From Methylobacterium variabile (lineage in GTDB: Bacteria > Pseudomonadota > Alphaproteobacteria > Rhizobiales > Beijerinckiaceae), in NCBI RefSeq assembly GCF_001043975.1, contig NZ_LABY01000028.1, positions 1-50,049 of the forward strand: DNA of 50,049 bases, written 5' to 3'. This document shows, piece after piece, positions 43,973 to 50,049 of this stretch. The notes below the pieces were generated by a model that worked only from the letters and a program-made list of their open reading frames with translations, ran no database searches and was not told the origin of the DNA. Positions within the stretch are counted from its first letter, which is position 1. Each line of letters opens with the position of its first letter. The translations under genes and the position numbers were made by a program.

Positions 43973-44929
43973 ATGGCCATCGATGCCGAACTTCTCCTCG
44001 ACCGGCGCGCTCTGCGCCGGAAGCTGTCCGTCTGGCGCGCGATCGGGGTCGGGGCACTGATCGTCGCCGCCGGCGCCGTCGGCTGGCGGGCGGCCGGGGG
44101 CAGGGGGCTCTCCGCCGTCACGCCGCAGATCGCCCGCATCAGCATCGACGGCTTCATCGCCGGCAGCGAGAAGACCCGCGAGCTGATGAAGCGCGTCGGC
44201 GATTCGAGCGCCGTCTCGGGCGTCGTGGTCTCGATCAACTCGCCGGGCGGCACCACCACCGGCTCGGAAGAACTCTTCCGCAACCTGCGGCAGCTCGCCG
44301 AGAAGAAGCCGATCGTCGCCTTCGTCGACGGCACCGCGGCCTCGGGCGCCTACATCACGGCGATCGCCGCCGACCACATCGTCGCCCGCGAGACCGCCCT
44401 CGTCGGCTCGATCGGCGTGCTGTTCCAGTATCCCGACCTGTCGGGCCTGCTCGACAAGGCCGGGGTGAAGGTCGAGGAGGTGAAGTCCTCGCCGCTCAAG
44501 GCCGAGCCGAGCGGCTTCCACCCGACGCCGCCCGAGGCCCGCGCCGCCCTTCAGGCGATCGTCGGCGACACCTTCGGCTGGTTCAAGGACTTGGTGGCCG
44601 ATCGCCGGAAGATGAACCCCGACCAGATCAAGGCGGTGGCCGACGGACGGGTGTTCAGCGGCCGCCAGAGCGTGCCCCTCGGCCTGATCGACGAAACCGG
44701 CAGCGAGCGCCAGGCCATCGCCTGGCTCGAGCGCGAGAAGGGCGTGCCCAAGGACCTGCCGGTGCGGGACTGGAAGCCCCGCTCCGACAACCGCTTCGGC
44801 CTGTTCTCGGCCGCGGCCGTCGGCGCCGGCCTGCTCGGCTACGACGACCTCGCCGCGCGGCTGCGGCGGGCCAGCGCCGAGACGGCCAGCCTGTCCGAGG
44901 GCGGCCTGCTCGCGGTCTGGCGCCCGTGA
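43973..44929 (+). CDS. sppA: Signal peptide peptidase SppA, S49 family
   Basis: The 318-residue membrane protease has one N-terminal transmembrane helix (about 21-41), VVVSINSPGGTTTGSEELF, the nucleophile S124 in VDGTAASGAYITAIAAD, SIGVLFQYPDLSGLLDKAG and the general-base lysine region VKSSPLKAEPS (K176 the likely base). This is the short, single-domain form. It degrades residual signal peptides in the inner membrane. It lies between rpsA and ihfB. Confidence 0.95.
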   Translation: MAIDAELLLDRRALRRKLSVWRAIGVGALIVAAGAVGWRAAGGRGLSAVTPQIARISIDGFIAGSEKTRELMKRVGDSSAVSGVVVSINSPGGTTTGSEELFRNLRQLAEKKPIVAFVDGTAASGAYITAIAADHIVARETALVGSIGVLFQYPDLSGLLDKAGVKVEEVKSSPLKAEPSGFHPTPPEARAALQAIVGDTFGWFKDLVADRRKMNPDQIKAVADGRVFSGRQSVPLGLIDETGSERQAIAWLEREKGVPKDLPVRDWKPRSDNRFGLFSAAAVGAGLLGYDDLAARLRRASAETASLSEGGLLAVWRP

Positions 44930-45030
44930 CGCGCGTCTGATGTCCACGCGGGCGCGTCCCGGCGCACCCGCGACCGCACCCCACGAGCGCATCCCCGGCC
45001 AGCCCCGCCTCAGTCGAGACCATACCTCCC

Positions 45031-45357
45031 ATGATCAAGTCCGAGCTGGTGCTCAAGATCGCCGAGCAGAATCCGCACCTCTACCAGCGCGACGTCGAGA
45101 ACATCGTCAACGCCATCCTCGACACCATCGCGGACGCGCTCGCCCGGGGCGACCGGGTCGAGCTGCGCGGCTTCGGTGCCTTCTCGGTCAAGCGCCGGGA
45201 GGCGCGGCGGGGCCGCAACCCGCGCACCGGCGCCGCCGTGGCGGTGGCCGAGAAGGCGATCCCGGTGTTCAAGACCGGCAAGGAGATGCGCCTGCGCCTG
45301 AACGCCGCCGGGATCGGCGCCGACGAGCCGAGCCGGGCCGAAGCCGCCGTGAGCTGA
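45031..45357 (+). CDS. ihfB: Integration host factor subunit beta
   Basis: The 108-residue DNA-bending protein starts [20 protein letters not shown] and carries the IHF/HU signature [20 protein letters not shown] with the intercalating proline in RNPRTG. It pairs with IhfA to bend DNA in transcription and site-specific recombination. The acidic C-terminal tail ([13 protein letters not shown]) is a little longer than in E. coli. Confidence 0.97.
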   Translation: MIKSELVLKIAEQNPHLYQRDVENIVNAILDTIADALARGDRVELRGFGAFSVKRREARRGRNPRTGAAVAVAEKAIPVFKTGKEMRLRLNAAGIGADEPSRAEAAVS

Positions 45358-45461
45358 CGCGCCGCCCCCTGGCCGTCCGGCCGCCGCGCGGTACACTCCC
45401 CCCGGGGCATCCGACGGTCCCGACCCCTTCCCGCATCACCGACGAAAGACCGGGTTTCCCG

Positions 45462-45809
45462 ATGATCCGCTTCCTCAAGGGCCTGATCCTGCTGCCCATC
45501 GCGATCGTGGTCGTGCTGCTGGCGGTGGCCAACCGCCAGCCGGTGATGCTGTCCTTCGACCCGTTCTCGAACGGGACGCCGGCCTTCAGCATGCAGATGC
45601 CGCTCTACGCCCTGATCTTCGCCGCGGTCGCCCTCGGCATCGTGGTGGGCGGCGTCGGTTCCTGGCTCGGCCAGGGCGACACCCGCCGCGACCGCCGCGC
45701 CAAGGGCCGCGAGCTCGCGCGCCTGCGCGGCGAGGCCGAGCGCCTGCGCCAGGCCGCGCCGGCCACCGTCGGCCGGACCGCCCTGCCGGCCCCGGTCAGC
45801 CGCGCCTGA
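45462..45809 (+). CDS. LapA/DUF1049 family membrane protein
   Basis: The 115-residue protein has two transmembrane helices (about 4-24 and 47-69) and a basic, heptad-like C-terminus (RRAKGRELARLRGEAERLRQ), the LapA-domain layout. In other bacteria LapA works with LapB in envelope lipopolysaccharide control. Its place after ihfB is the usual one. The ornithine-cyclodeaminase-like gene follows after two bases. Confidence 0.88.
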   Translation: MIRFLKGLILLPIAIVVVLLAVANRQPVMLSFDPFSNGTPAFSMQMPLYALIFAAVALGIVVGGVGSWLGQGDTRRDRRAKGRELARLRGEAERLRQAAPATVGRTALPAPVSRA

Positions 45810-45811
45810 CG

Positions 45812-46753
45812 ATGCGCCTCATCGGGGAGGCCGAGATCGACGCGGCGTTGACGCCGGCCCGGATGGCCGACGCCCTCGACGCCGCGTTCCGGGCCGGGGC
45901 GACGGCGCCGACCCGCCACCACCACGCGATCGAGACCGCGCCGGATGGGGCCTCGCTGCTGCTGATGCCGGCCTGGACCTCCGACTATGTCGGGGTCAAG
46001 ATCCTGACCCTCTACCCGGGCAACCCGGCCCGCGGCCTCGACACGATCCAGGGCGGCGTGCTGCTCTGCGACGGCCGCGACGGCCGGCCCCTCGCGCTCC
46101 TCGACGGCGCCCGGCTGACCCTGTGGCGCACCGCCGCCGCCTCGGCGCTGGCGGCCCGTCACCTGGCGCGGCCCGGCGCGACCCGGATGGTGATGGTGGG
46201 ATCGGGCGCGCTCGCGCCCTACCTCGTGCGGGCCCACGCGGCGGCGCGGCCGATCCGCCACGTCGCGGTCTGGAACCGCCGGCCGGAGGGCGCCGCGCGC
46301 CTCGCCGCGGCCCTGTCCGCCGAGGGGTTCGACGCGCACCCGGTCACCGACCTCGCGGCGGCGGTGAGGGAGGCGGACCTTGTCTCCTGCGCCACGCTCT
46401 CGACGGAGCCCCTCGTGCGCGGCGCCTGGCTGCGGCCGGGCGCCCATCTCGATCTCGTCGGCGCCTTCACCCCGGCGATGCGCGAGGCCGACGACGACGC
46501 CCTGCGGCGCGGCCCGGTCTACGTCGACACGCCGGACGCCCTCAGCAAGGGCGGCGACGTCGCCGCGGCGATTGCCTCCGGCGCGCTCGCGCCCGAGGCG
46601 ATCGCGGGGGATCTCGCGGCCTTGAGCCGGGGCGAGGCGCCCGGACGGCGCAGCTCCGAGGCGATCACGGTGTTCAAGTCGGTCGGCGCCGCGATCGAGG
46701 ATCTCGCCGCCGCCGCCGCCGTCTGGGAGAGACTGACGCGAGCCCGGGCCTGA
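45812..46753 (+). CDS. Ornithine cyclodeaminase / mu-crystallin family protein
   Basis: The 313-residue product has the OCD fold: SDYVGVKILTLYPGNPARGL, GRPLALLDGARLTLWRTAAA, the NAD-binding MVMVGSGALAPYLVRAHAA, VAVWNRRPEG, LDLVGAFTPAMREADDDAL and ITVFKSVGAAIEDLAAA. The family includes ornithine cyclodeaminase, alanine dehydrogenase and ketimine reductases. ATG 45812 is only two bases after the lapA-like stop, so they are cotranscribed. The substrate is unknown. Confidence 0.9.
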   Translation: MRLIGEAEIDAALTPARMADALDAAFRAGATAPTRHHHAIETAPDGASLLLMPAWTSDYVGVKILTLYPGNPARGLDTIQGGVLLCDGRDGRPLALLDGARLTLWRTAAASALAARHLARPGATRMVMVGSGALAPYLVRAHAAARPIRHVAVWNRRPEGAARLAAALSAEGFDAHPVTDLAAAVREADLVSCATLSTEPLVRGAWLRPGAHLDLVGAFTPAMREADDDALRRGPVYVDTPDALSKGGDVAAAIASGALAPEAIAGDLAALSRGEAPGRRSSEAITVFKSVGAAIEDLAAAAAVWERLTRARA

Positions 46754-46806
46754 GCGGCGACGCCGCGGCACGTGCGGGCGAGGGCGGATCGGCGTATAGG
46801 GAGCGG

Positions 46807-47556
46807 ATGTCGCCCGCTCCCGTCCTCGCCGAGACTTGTCGCGTCACGGTCCCTGGCCCTACCGAGCTTTCTTGCCTCGTCAAGATCTGCGGCCTCAGTA
46901 CCCCTGAGACCCTGGAGGCATCGCTCGCCGCCGGTGCCGACCTGATCGGCCTCGTCCATTTTCCGAAGAGCCCGCGCCACGTCGACCTCGCGACGGGCGC
47001 CGCCCTGTCGCGGCAAGCGCGGGGCCGGGCCGAGCGCGTCGCCCTGCTGGTCGATCCCGACGACGCCCTCGTCGACGCCGTGACCGAGGCCATCGATCCG
47101 GACTGGCTCCAGCTCCACGGGGCCGAGAGCCCGGAGCGGGTGGCGCTCCTGCGGGCCCGCACCGGGCGCCCGGTGATGAAGGCGCTGGGCATCGCGACCG
47201 CCGACGACCTCGCCCGCGCCGCCCGCTACGCCGGGACGGCGGACAGGCTGCTCTTCGACGCGAAGCCGGCCCCGGGCGCCGCCCTGCCCGGCGGCAACGG
47301 CCACGCCTTCGATTGGTCGCTCCTCGCCGGCGCCGGCCGCGACAGCCCGTTCATGCTCTCGGGCGGCCTCACCCCCGAGACCGTCGCCGAGGCCCTGGCG
47401 GTGACTGCCGCGCGGGCGGTTGACGTCTCCTCCGGCGTCGAGTCGAGCCCCGGCCGCAAGGACCCTGACCGCATCGCCGCCTTCGTGGCGGCCGCGAGAG
47501 CGGCCGCCACGGGTGCGCCGGCTGGGAAAATTGCCCCCGCGGCGCGAAGGGCGTAA
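46807..47556 (+). CDS. trpF: Phosphoribosylanthranilate isomerase
   Basis: The 249-residue (beta/alpha)8 enzyme performs the third step of tryptophan synthesis. Catalytic C28 in LVKICGLST, QLHGAESPERV, the catalytic aspartate in LLFDAKPAPG, MLSGGLTPETVAEAL and AVDVSSGVESSPGRKDPDRI are all present. ATG 46807, with GGGAG upstream, gives about 22 extra residues before the usual start; no closer ATG exists. The alanine-rich tail is also extended. Confidence 0.95.
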   Translation: MSPAPVLAETCRVTVPGPTELSCLVKICGLSTPETLEASLAAGADLIGLVHFPKSPRHVDLATGAALSRQARGRAERVALLVDPDDALVDAVTEAIDPDWLQLHGAESPERVALLRARTGRPVMKALGIATADDLARAARYAGTADRLLFDAKPAPGAALPGGNGHAFDWSLLAGAGRDSPFMLSGGLTPETVAEALAVTAARAVDVSSGVESSPGRKDPDRIAAFVAAARAAATGAPAGKIAPAARRA

Positions 47557-47613
47557 GTCCCGCCGCCGAGGACGACCCAGAGCCTGACCTTCTCAGACGC
47601 AAGAGTTCCTGCC

Positions 47614-48834
47614 GTGACCGCTCTCCAGACCCCGAACTCGTTCCGCACCGGCCCCGACGAGCGCGGCCGCTTCGGCATCTTCGGCGGCCGCTTCGTGGCC
47701 GAGACCCTGATGCCCAACATCCTCGCCCTCGAGGAGGCCTACGCGGCGGCCAAGACTGACCCGGCCTTCCAGGCCGAGATGACCGGCTACCTGACCCACT
47801 ATGTCGGCCGCCCGAGCCCGCTCTACTTCGCCGAGCGGCTCACCGAGCACCTCGGCGGCGCGAAGATCTACTTCAAGCGCGAGGAGCTGAACCACACCGG
47901 CTCGCACAAGGTGAACAACGTGCTGGGCCAGATCCTGCTCGCCCGGCGCATGGGCAAGCCGCGCATCATCGCCGAGACCGGGGCCGGCCAGCACGGCGTT
48001 GCCACCGCGACCCTCTGCGCCCGCTTCGGCCTCAAATGCGTCGTCTACATGGGCGCGGTTGACGTCGAGCGGCAGAAGCCGAACGTCTTCCGGATGAAGA
48101 TGCTCGGCGCCGAGGTGGTACCGGTCGAGTCCGGCACCCGCACCCTCAAGGACGCGATGAACGAGGCCCTGCGCGACTGGGTCACCAACGTCGCCGACAC
48201 CTTCTACTGCATCGGCACGGTGGCGGGGCCGCACCCCTACCCGGCAATGGTGCGCGACTTCCAGTCGGTGATCGGCATTGAGACCAAGGCGCAGATGCTG
48301 GAGCAGGAGGGCCGCCTGCCCGACTCGCTCGTCGCCTGCATCGGCGGCGGCTCGAACGCCATGGGGCTGTTCCACCCGTTCCTCGACGACCGCGAGGTGG
48401 CGATCTACGGCGTCGAGGCCGCCGGCCACGGCGTGTCGAGCGGCCTGCACGCCGCCTCGCTCACCGGCGGCAAGCCGGGCGTGCTGCACGGCAACCGCAC
48501 CTACCTGCTGATGGACGCCGACGGCCAGATCGCCGACGCGCACTCGATCTCCGCCGGTCTCGACTACCCGGGCATCGGCCCCGAGCACGCCTGGCTGCAC
48601 GAGATGGGCCGCGTCACATACCTGTCGGCGACGGACGGCGAGACCCTGGAGGCGTTCCGCCTGTGCTCGCTGATGGAGGGCATCATCCCGGCCCTCGAGC
48701 CCGCTCACGCCCTCGCCAAGGTCATGGAGCTCGCCCCGCAGCAGTCCCGCGACCACCTGATGGTCGTCAACCTCTCGGGCCGCGGCGACAAGGACATCCC
48801 TCAGGTGGCCGAGATCCTGGGCGACGCCCTCTGA
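47614..48834 (+). CDS. trpB: Tryptophan synthase beta chain
   Basis: The 406-residue PLP enzyme condenses indole with serine. The PLP lysine is K99 in [11 protein letters not shown], with [36 protein letters not shown] for the phosphate cup and [18 protein letters not shown]. The start is GTG 47614, 57 bp after trpF. A hairpin follows the stop, and trpA is not found downstream in this window. Confidence 0.97.
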   Translation: MTALQTPNSFRTGPDERGRFGIFGGRFVAETLMPNILALEEAYAAAKTDPAFQAEMTGYLTHYVGRPSPLYFAERLTEHLGGAKIYFKREELNHTGSHKVNNVLGQILLARRMGKPRIIAETGAGQHGVATATLCARFGLKCVVYMGAVDVERQKPNVFRMKMLGAEVVPVESGTRTLKDAMNEALRDWVTNVADTFYCIGTVAGPHPYPAMVRDFQSVIGIETKAQMLEQEGRLPDSLVACIGGGSNAMGLFHPFLDDREVAIYGVEAAGHGVSSGLHAASLTGGKPGVLHGNRTYLLMDADGQIADAHSISAGLDYPGIGPEHAWLHEMGRVTYLSATDGETLEAFRLCSLMEGIIPALEPAHALAKVMELAPQQSRDHLMVVNLSGRGDKDIPQVAEILGDAL

Positions 48835-48841
48835 CGTCCCG

Positions 48842-48869
48842 CGCGCCTCGCCCTCGACGGCGAGGCGCG
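48842..48869 (+). terminator. Terminator hairpin after trpB
   Basis: CGCGCCTCGCC pairs perfectly with GGCGAGGCGCG (11 bp, CTCGAC loop), eight bases past the trpB stop, followed by AAAAGG. Confidence 0.75.
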
Positions 48870-48958
48870 AAAAGGACCGCGACGGTTCCTTGACAGGCAC
48901 CATGGCCTCCCCCTATATCCGCGCCACCGCAGAGCCGGGCACGCCCCGGCCACCGCGC

Positions 48959-49035
48959 GGCGGAGTAGCTCAGTTGGTCAGAGCAGAGGAATCATAATCC
49001 TTGTGTCGGGGGTTCAAATCCCTCCTCCGCTACCA
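48959..49035 (+). tRNA. tRNA-Met (CAT), elongator type
   Basis: A full 77-nt cloverleaf can be drawn: acceptor GGCGGAG with CTCCGCT (G-U first pair), D arm GCTC/GAGC, anticodon stem GAGGA/TCCTT with loop ATCATAA and anticodon CAT at 48993-48995, T arm GGGGG-TTCAAAT-CCCTC, and an encoded CCA end. The paired first position argues against an initiator tRNA. A tRNA-Ile2 with modified CAT is possible but less likely. An integrase gene follows, so this is the probable attachment site of an integrated element. Confidence 0.93.
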
Positions 49036-49044
49036 GAATTCTTC

Positions 49045-49073
49045 AACCCCGCTAAGCACTTAGCGGGGTTTTT
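49045..49073 (+). terminator. Rho-independent terminator after tRNA-Met
   Basis: AACCCCGCTAAG pairs with CTTAGCGGGGTT (12 bp, CA loop) and runs into TTTTT, the only classic stem plus T-tract terminator in the window. Confidence 0.9.
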
Positions 49074-49110
49074 CATTGCCTTGCCCTTGCGCCAGAACGG
49101 CAATATTTCC

Positions 49111-49202
49111 TAGCGCAGTGCTAGCGCAGCCCAAAAAATTGCCCTGCGCGCGTAACGGTTTGCTGGGGGGTCAGAAAGCACTCTAGCGCACTCCTAGCGC
49201 AG
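49111..49202. repeat. Two pairs of TAGCGCA direct repeats (candidate arm-type sites)
   Basis: TAGCGCA occurs at 49111 and 49122 and again at 49184 and 49195. Within each pair the spacing is 11 bp, one helical turn, and the pairs are 73 bp apart. Located between a tRNA 3' end and an integrase gene, these look like integrase arm or excisionase binding sites of an attL region. Confidence 0.55.
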
Positions 49203-49237
49203 TCAGCGGTAGCAAAGTAACTAAACAGGGCCGCCCC

Positions 49238-49636
49238 TTGAGACCCCCTGGCAACGTCCCCGATGAGCGCTTCCAGCTGTTCCAGCGCAAGGGCAGCGCC
49301 AAGTGGCAAATGCGCTTCAGCATCCGCGGGCAGGGGCAGCTCAAGCGCTCCCTGGATACCGACGATCTCCGGGAAGCGCAGCGCCGGGCAGAGGCCATCT
49401 GGTACGAAGCGACGTATCGGGCTCAGCAGGGGCTCACCGCGCGCGCCCACACGTTCGAGAGCGTGGCTGAGGAGTACATCGCCCAGATCCTGCGCGAGGT
49501 GGAGCGGGGCGAACGTCGAGCCGACCAGGGCAAGAGCGAAGGTGATCCGGCGGTACTTCGTGGGGTACTTCGGGCAGAAGCCCGTGGATGCCGTCAGCGA
49601 GGCCGATCTTGAGCGCTATGCGGAGTGGCGACGCAC
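49238..49636 (+). pseudogene. Tyrosine recombinase/integrase, frameshifted and truncated
   Basis: The first frame encodes an integrase N-terminus (DERFQLFQRKGSAKWQMRFS, LDTDDLREAQRRAEAIWYEA, TFESVAEEYIAQILREVERG). Near 49535-49545 the reading shifts by one base, and the core-binding domain continues in another frame as KVIRRYFVGYFGQKPVDAV and SEADLERYAEWRR. At 49637 the sequence enters an insertion sequence, so the catalytic domain with its Arg-His-Arg-Tyr residues is absent. TTG 49238 is the only possible start codon in the open upstream part. The gene cannot make an active recombinase as read. Confidence 0.75.
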
Positions 49637-50049
49637 TGATCCTCCTCCGTTTTCGCGGACACGGGGGTTAGCCTGCGTTCCGCTCGGCCTGCTCGGGCGT
49701 GATGTAGCCGAGAGCCGAGTGGAGGCGCTGTCGATTGTAGTAGCCCTCGATGTAAGCGAACAGGTCGCGCCGGGCCTCATCCCGGGTCACCCATCGTCGC
49801 TGGTGGACAAGTTCGACCTTGAGGGTGTGGAAGAAGCTCTCCATCGGAGCATTGTCGTAGCAGCAGCCGGCGCGGCTCATGGAGGGGATCGCCTGGATGT
49901 CGGCGAGTTGCCTGCGGTAAGCCTCCGCTGCGTACTGGCTGCCGCGATCCGAGTGACAGATGACCACGGCAGACGGCCGCTGCCGTTGGCTGGCCATCAT
50001 CAGTGCGGCCGATGTTAACTACGCCCGCATCTGGCTGCGCGTTGACCAA
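49637..50049 (-). mobile_element. IS3-family insertion sequence, one end only
   Basis: The element begins at about 49637 with TGATCCTCCTCCGTTTTCGC, a TG-starting terminal sequence typical of IS3-type inverted repeats, directly at the point where integrase homology stops. It reads leftward through the C-terminal half of an OrfB transposase and runs off the right edge, so the other inverted repeat and OrfA are not seen. Confidence 0.8.
49668..50049 (-). pseudogene. IS3-family transposase OrfB, C-terminal part with premature stop
   Basis: The frame shows the rve integrase core of IS3 OrfB: VVICHSDRGSQYAAEAYRR with the second catalytic aspartate, CCYDNAPMESFFHTLKVEL with the catalytic glutamate, and FAYIEGYYNRQRLHSALGYI. 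Upstream, the same frame reads TRSQMRA, then TAG at 50021-50019, then LTSAALMMASQRQ, where family members have a sense codon. Either a nonsense mutation or a base error at the contig end. The N-terminal half lies outside the window. Confidence 0.8.

Noticed and set aside
48959..49035. Initiator tRNA-fMet
   Set aside because: The first base can pair with position 72 and the anticodon stem lacks the three G-C pairs of initiator tRNAs.

Overview
The window is very GC-rich DNA, with third codon positions almost always G or C and frequent GTG starts. It carries families typical of Alphaproteobacteria: a TrcR/DUF1013 regulator, a DUF4170 protein and an rpsA-sppA-ihfB block. Gene content and codon use fit a Methylobacterium-like member of the Hyphomicrobiales; that genus is my inference. 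Both ends look like contig edges. The left ~340 bases carry poly-G runs and shifted reading frames, and the right end stops inside an insertion sequence.

Layout. 1-9.7 kb is a mixed accessory stretch: a broken glycosyltransferase-like start, a cyanuric acid amidohydrolase/barbiturase, a lipoprotein, a PQQ-type sugar dehydrogenase with its own cytochrome c, an amidase, two very small proteins, an SMI1/KNR4-like protein next to a second unknown, and a methyltransferase. 9.7-20 kb is a carboxylate or sugar-acid region: an MHS-type MFS transporter, a UxaA/GarD-type dehydratase, a complete Liv-type ABC importer (livJ, livH, a livM-livG fusion, livF), then a divergent Ldh2-type dehydrogenase and an SMP-30-type lactonase whose ribosome-binding site lies inside a perfect 14-bp hairpin.

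20.2-28.6 kb is a self-contained catabolic locus. A divergent GntR/FCD regulator with a palindromic operator faces an operon of a binding protein, LivH, one 841-residue polypeptide that joins LivM, LivG and LivF, a beta-hydroxy-acid dehydrogenase of the lambda-crystallin type, and a BKACE (DUF849) beta-keto acid cleavage enzyme. An SDR dehydrogenase lies just beyond the regulator. The simplest reading is import of a beta-hydroxy acid, oxidation to the beta-keto acid and acetyl-CoA-dependent cleavage. The substrate is unknown, and this is the best candidate in the window for an undescribed pathway.

28.7-48.9 kb is mostly core: rarD, a fluoroacetate-dehalogenase-like hydrolase, purD, xseA, trcR, prs, DUF4170, an Old Yellow Enzyme, a two-subunit molybdenum oxidoreductase (IorAB type), rpsA, sppA, ihfB, lapA-like, an ornithine-cyclodeaminase family member, trpF and trpB. 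Strong hairpin terminators separate most units.

48.9-50 kb is the edge of an integrated element. An elongator tRNA-Met(CAT) gene with its own terminator is followed by two pairs of 11-bp-spaced direct repeats resembling integrase or excisionase arm sites, then a frameshifted tyrosine-recombinase gene cut by an IS3-family element whose transposase carries an in-frame TAG.
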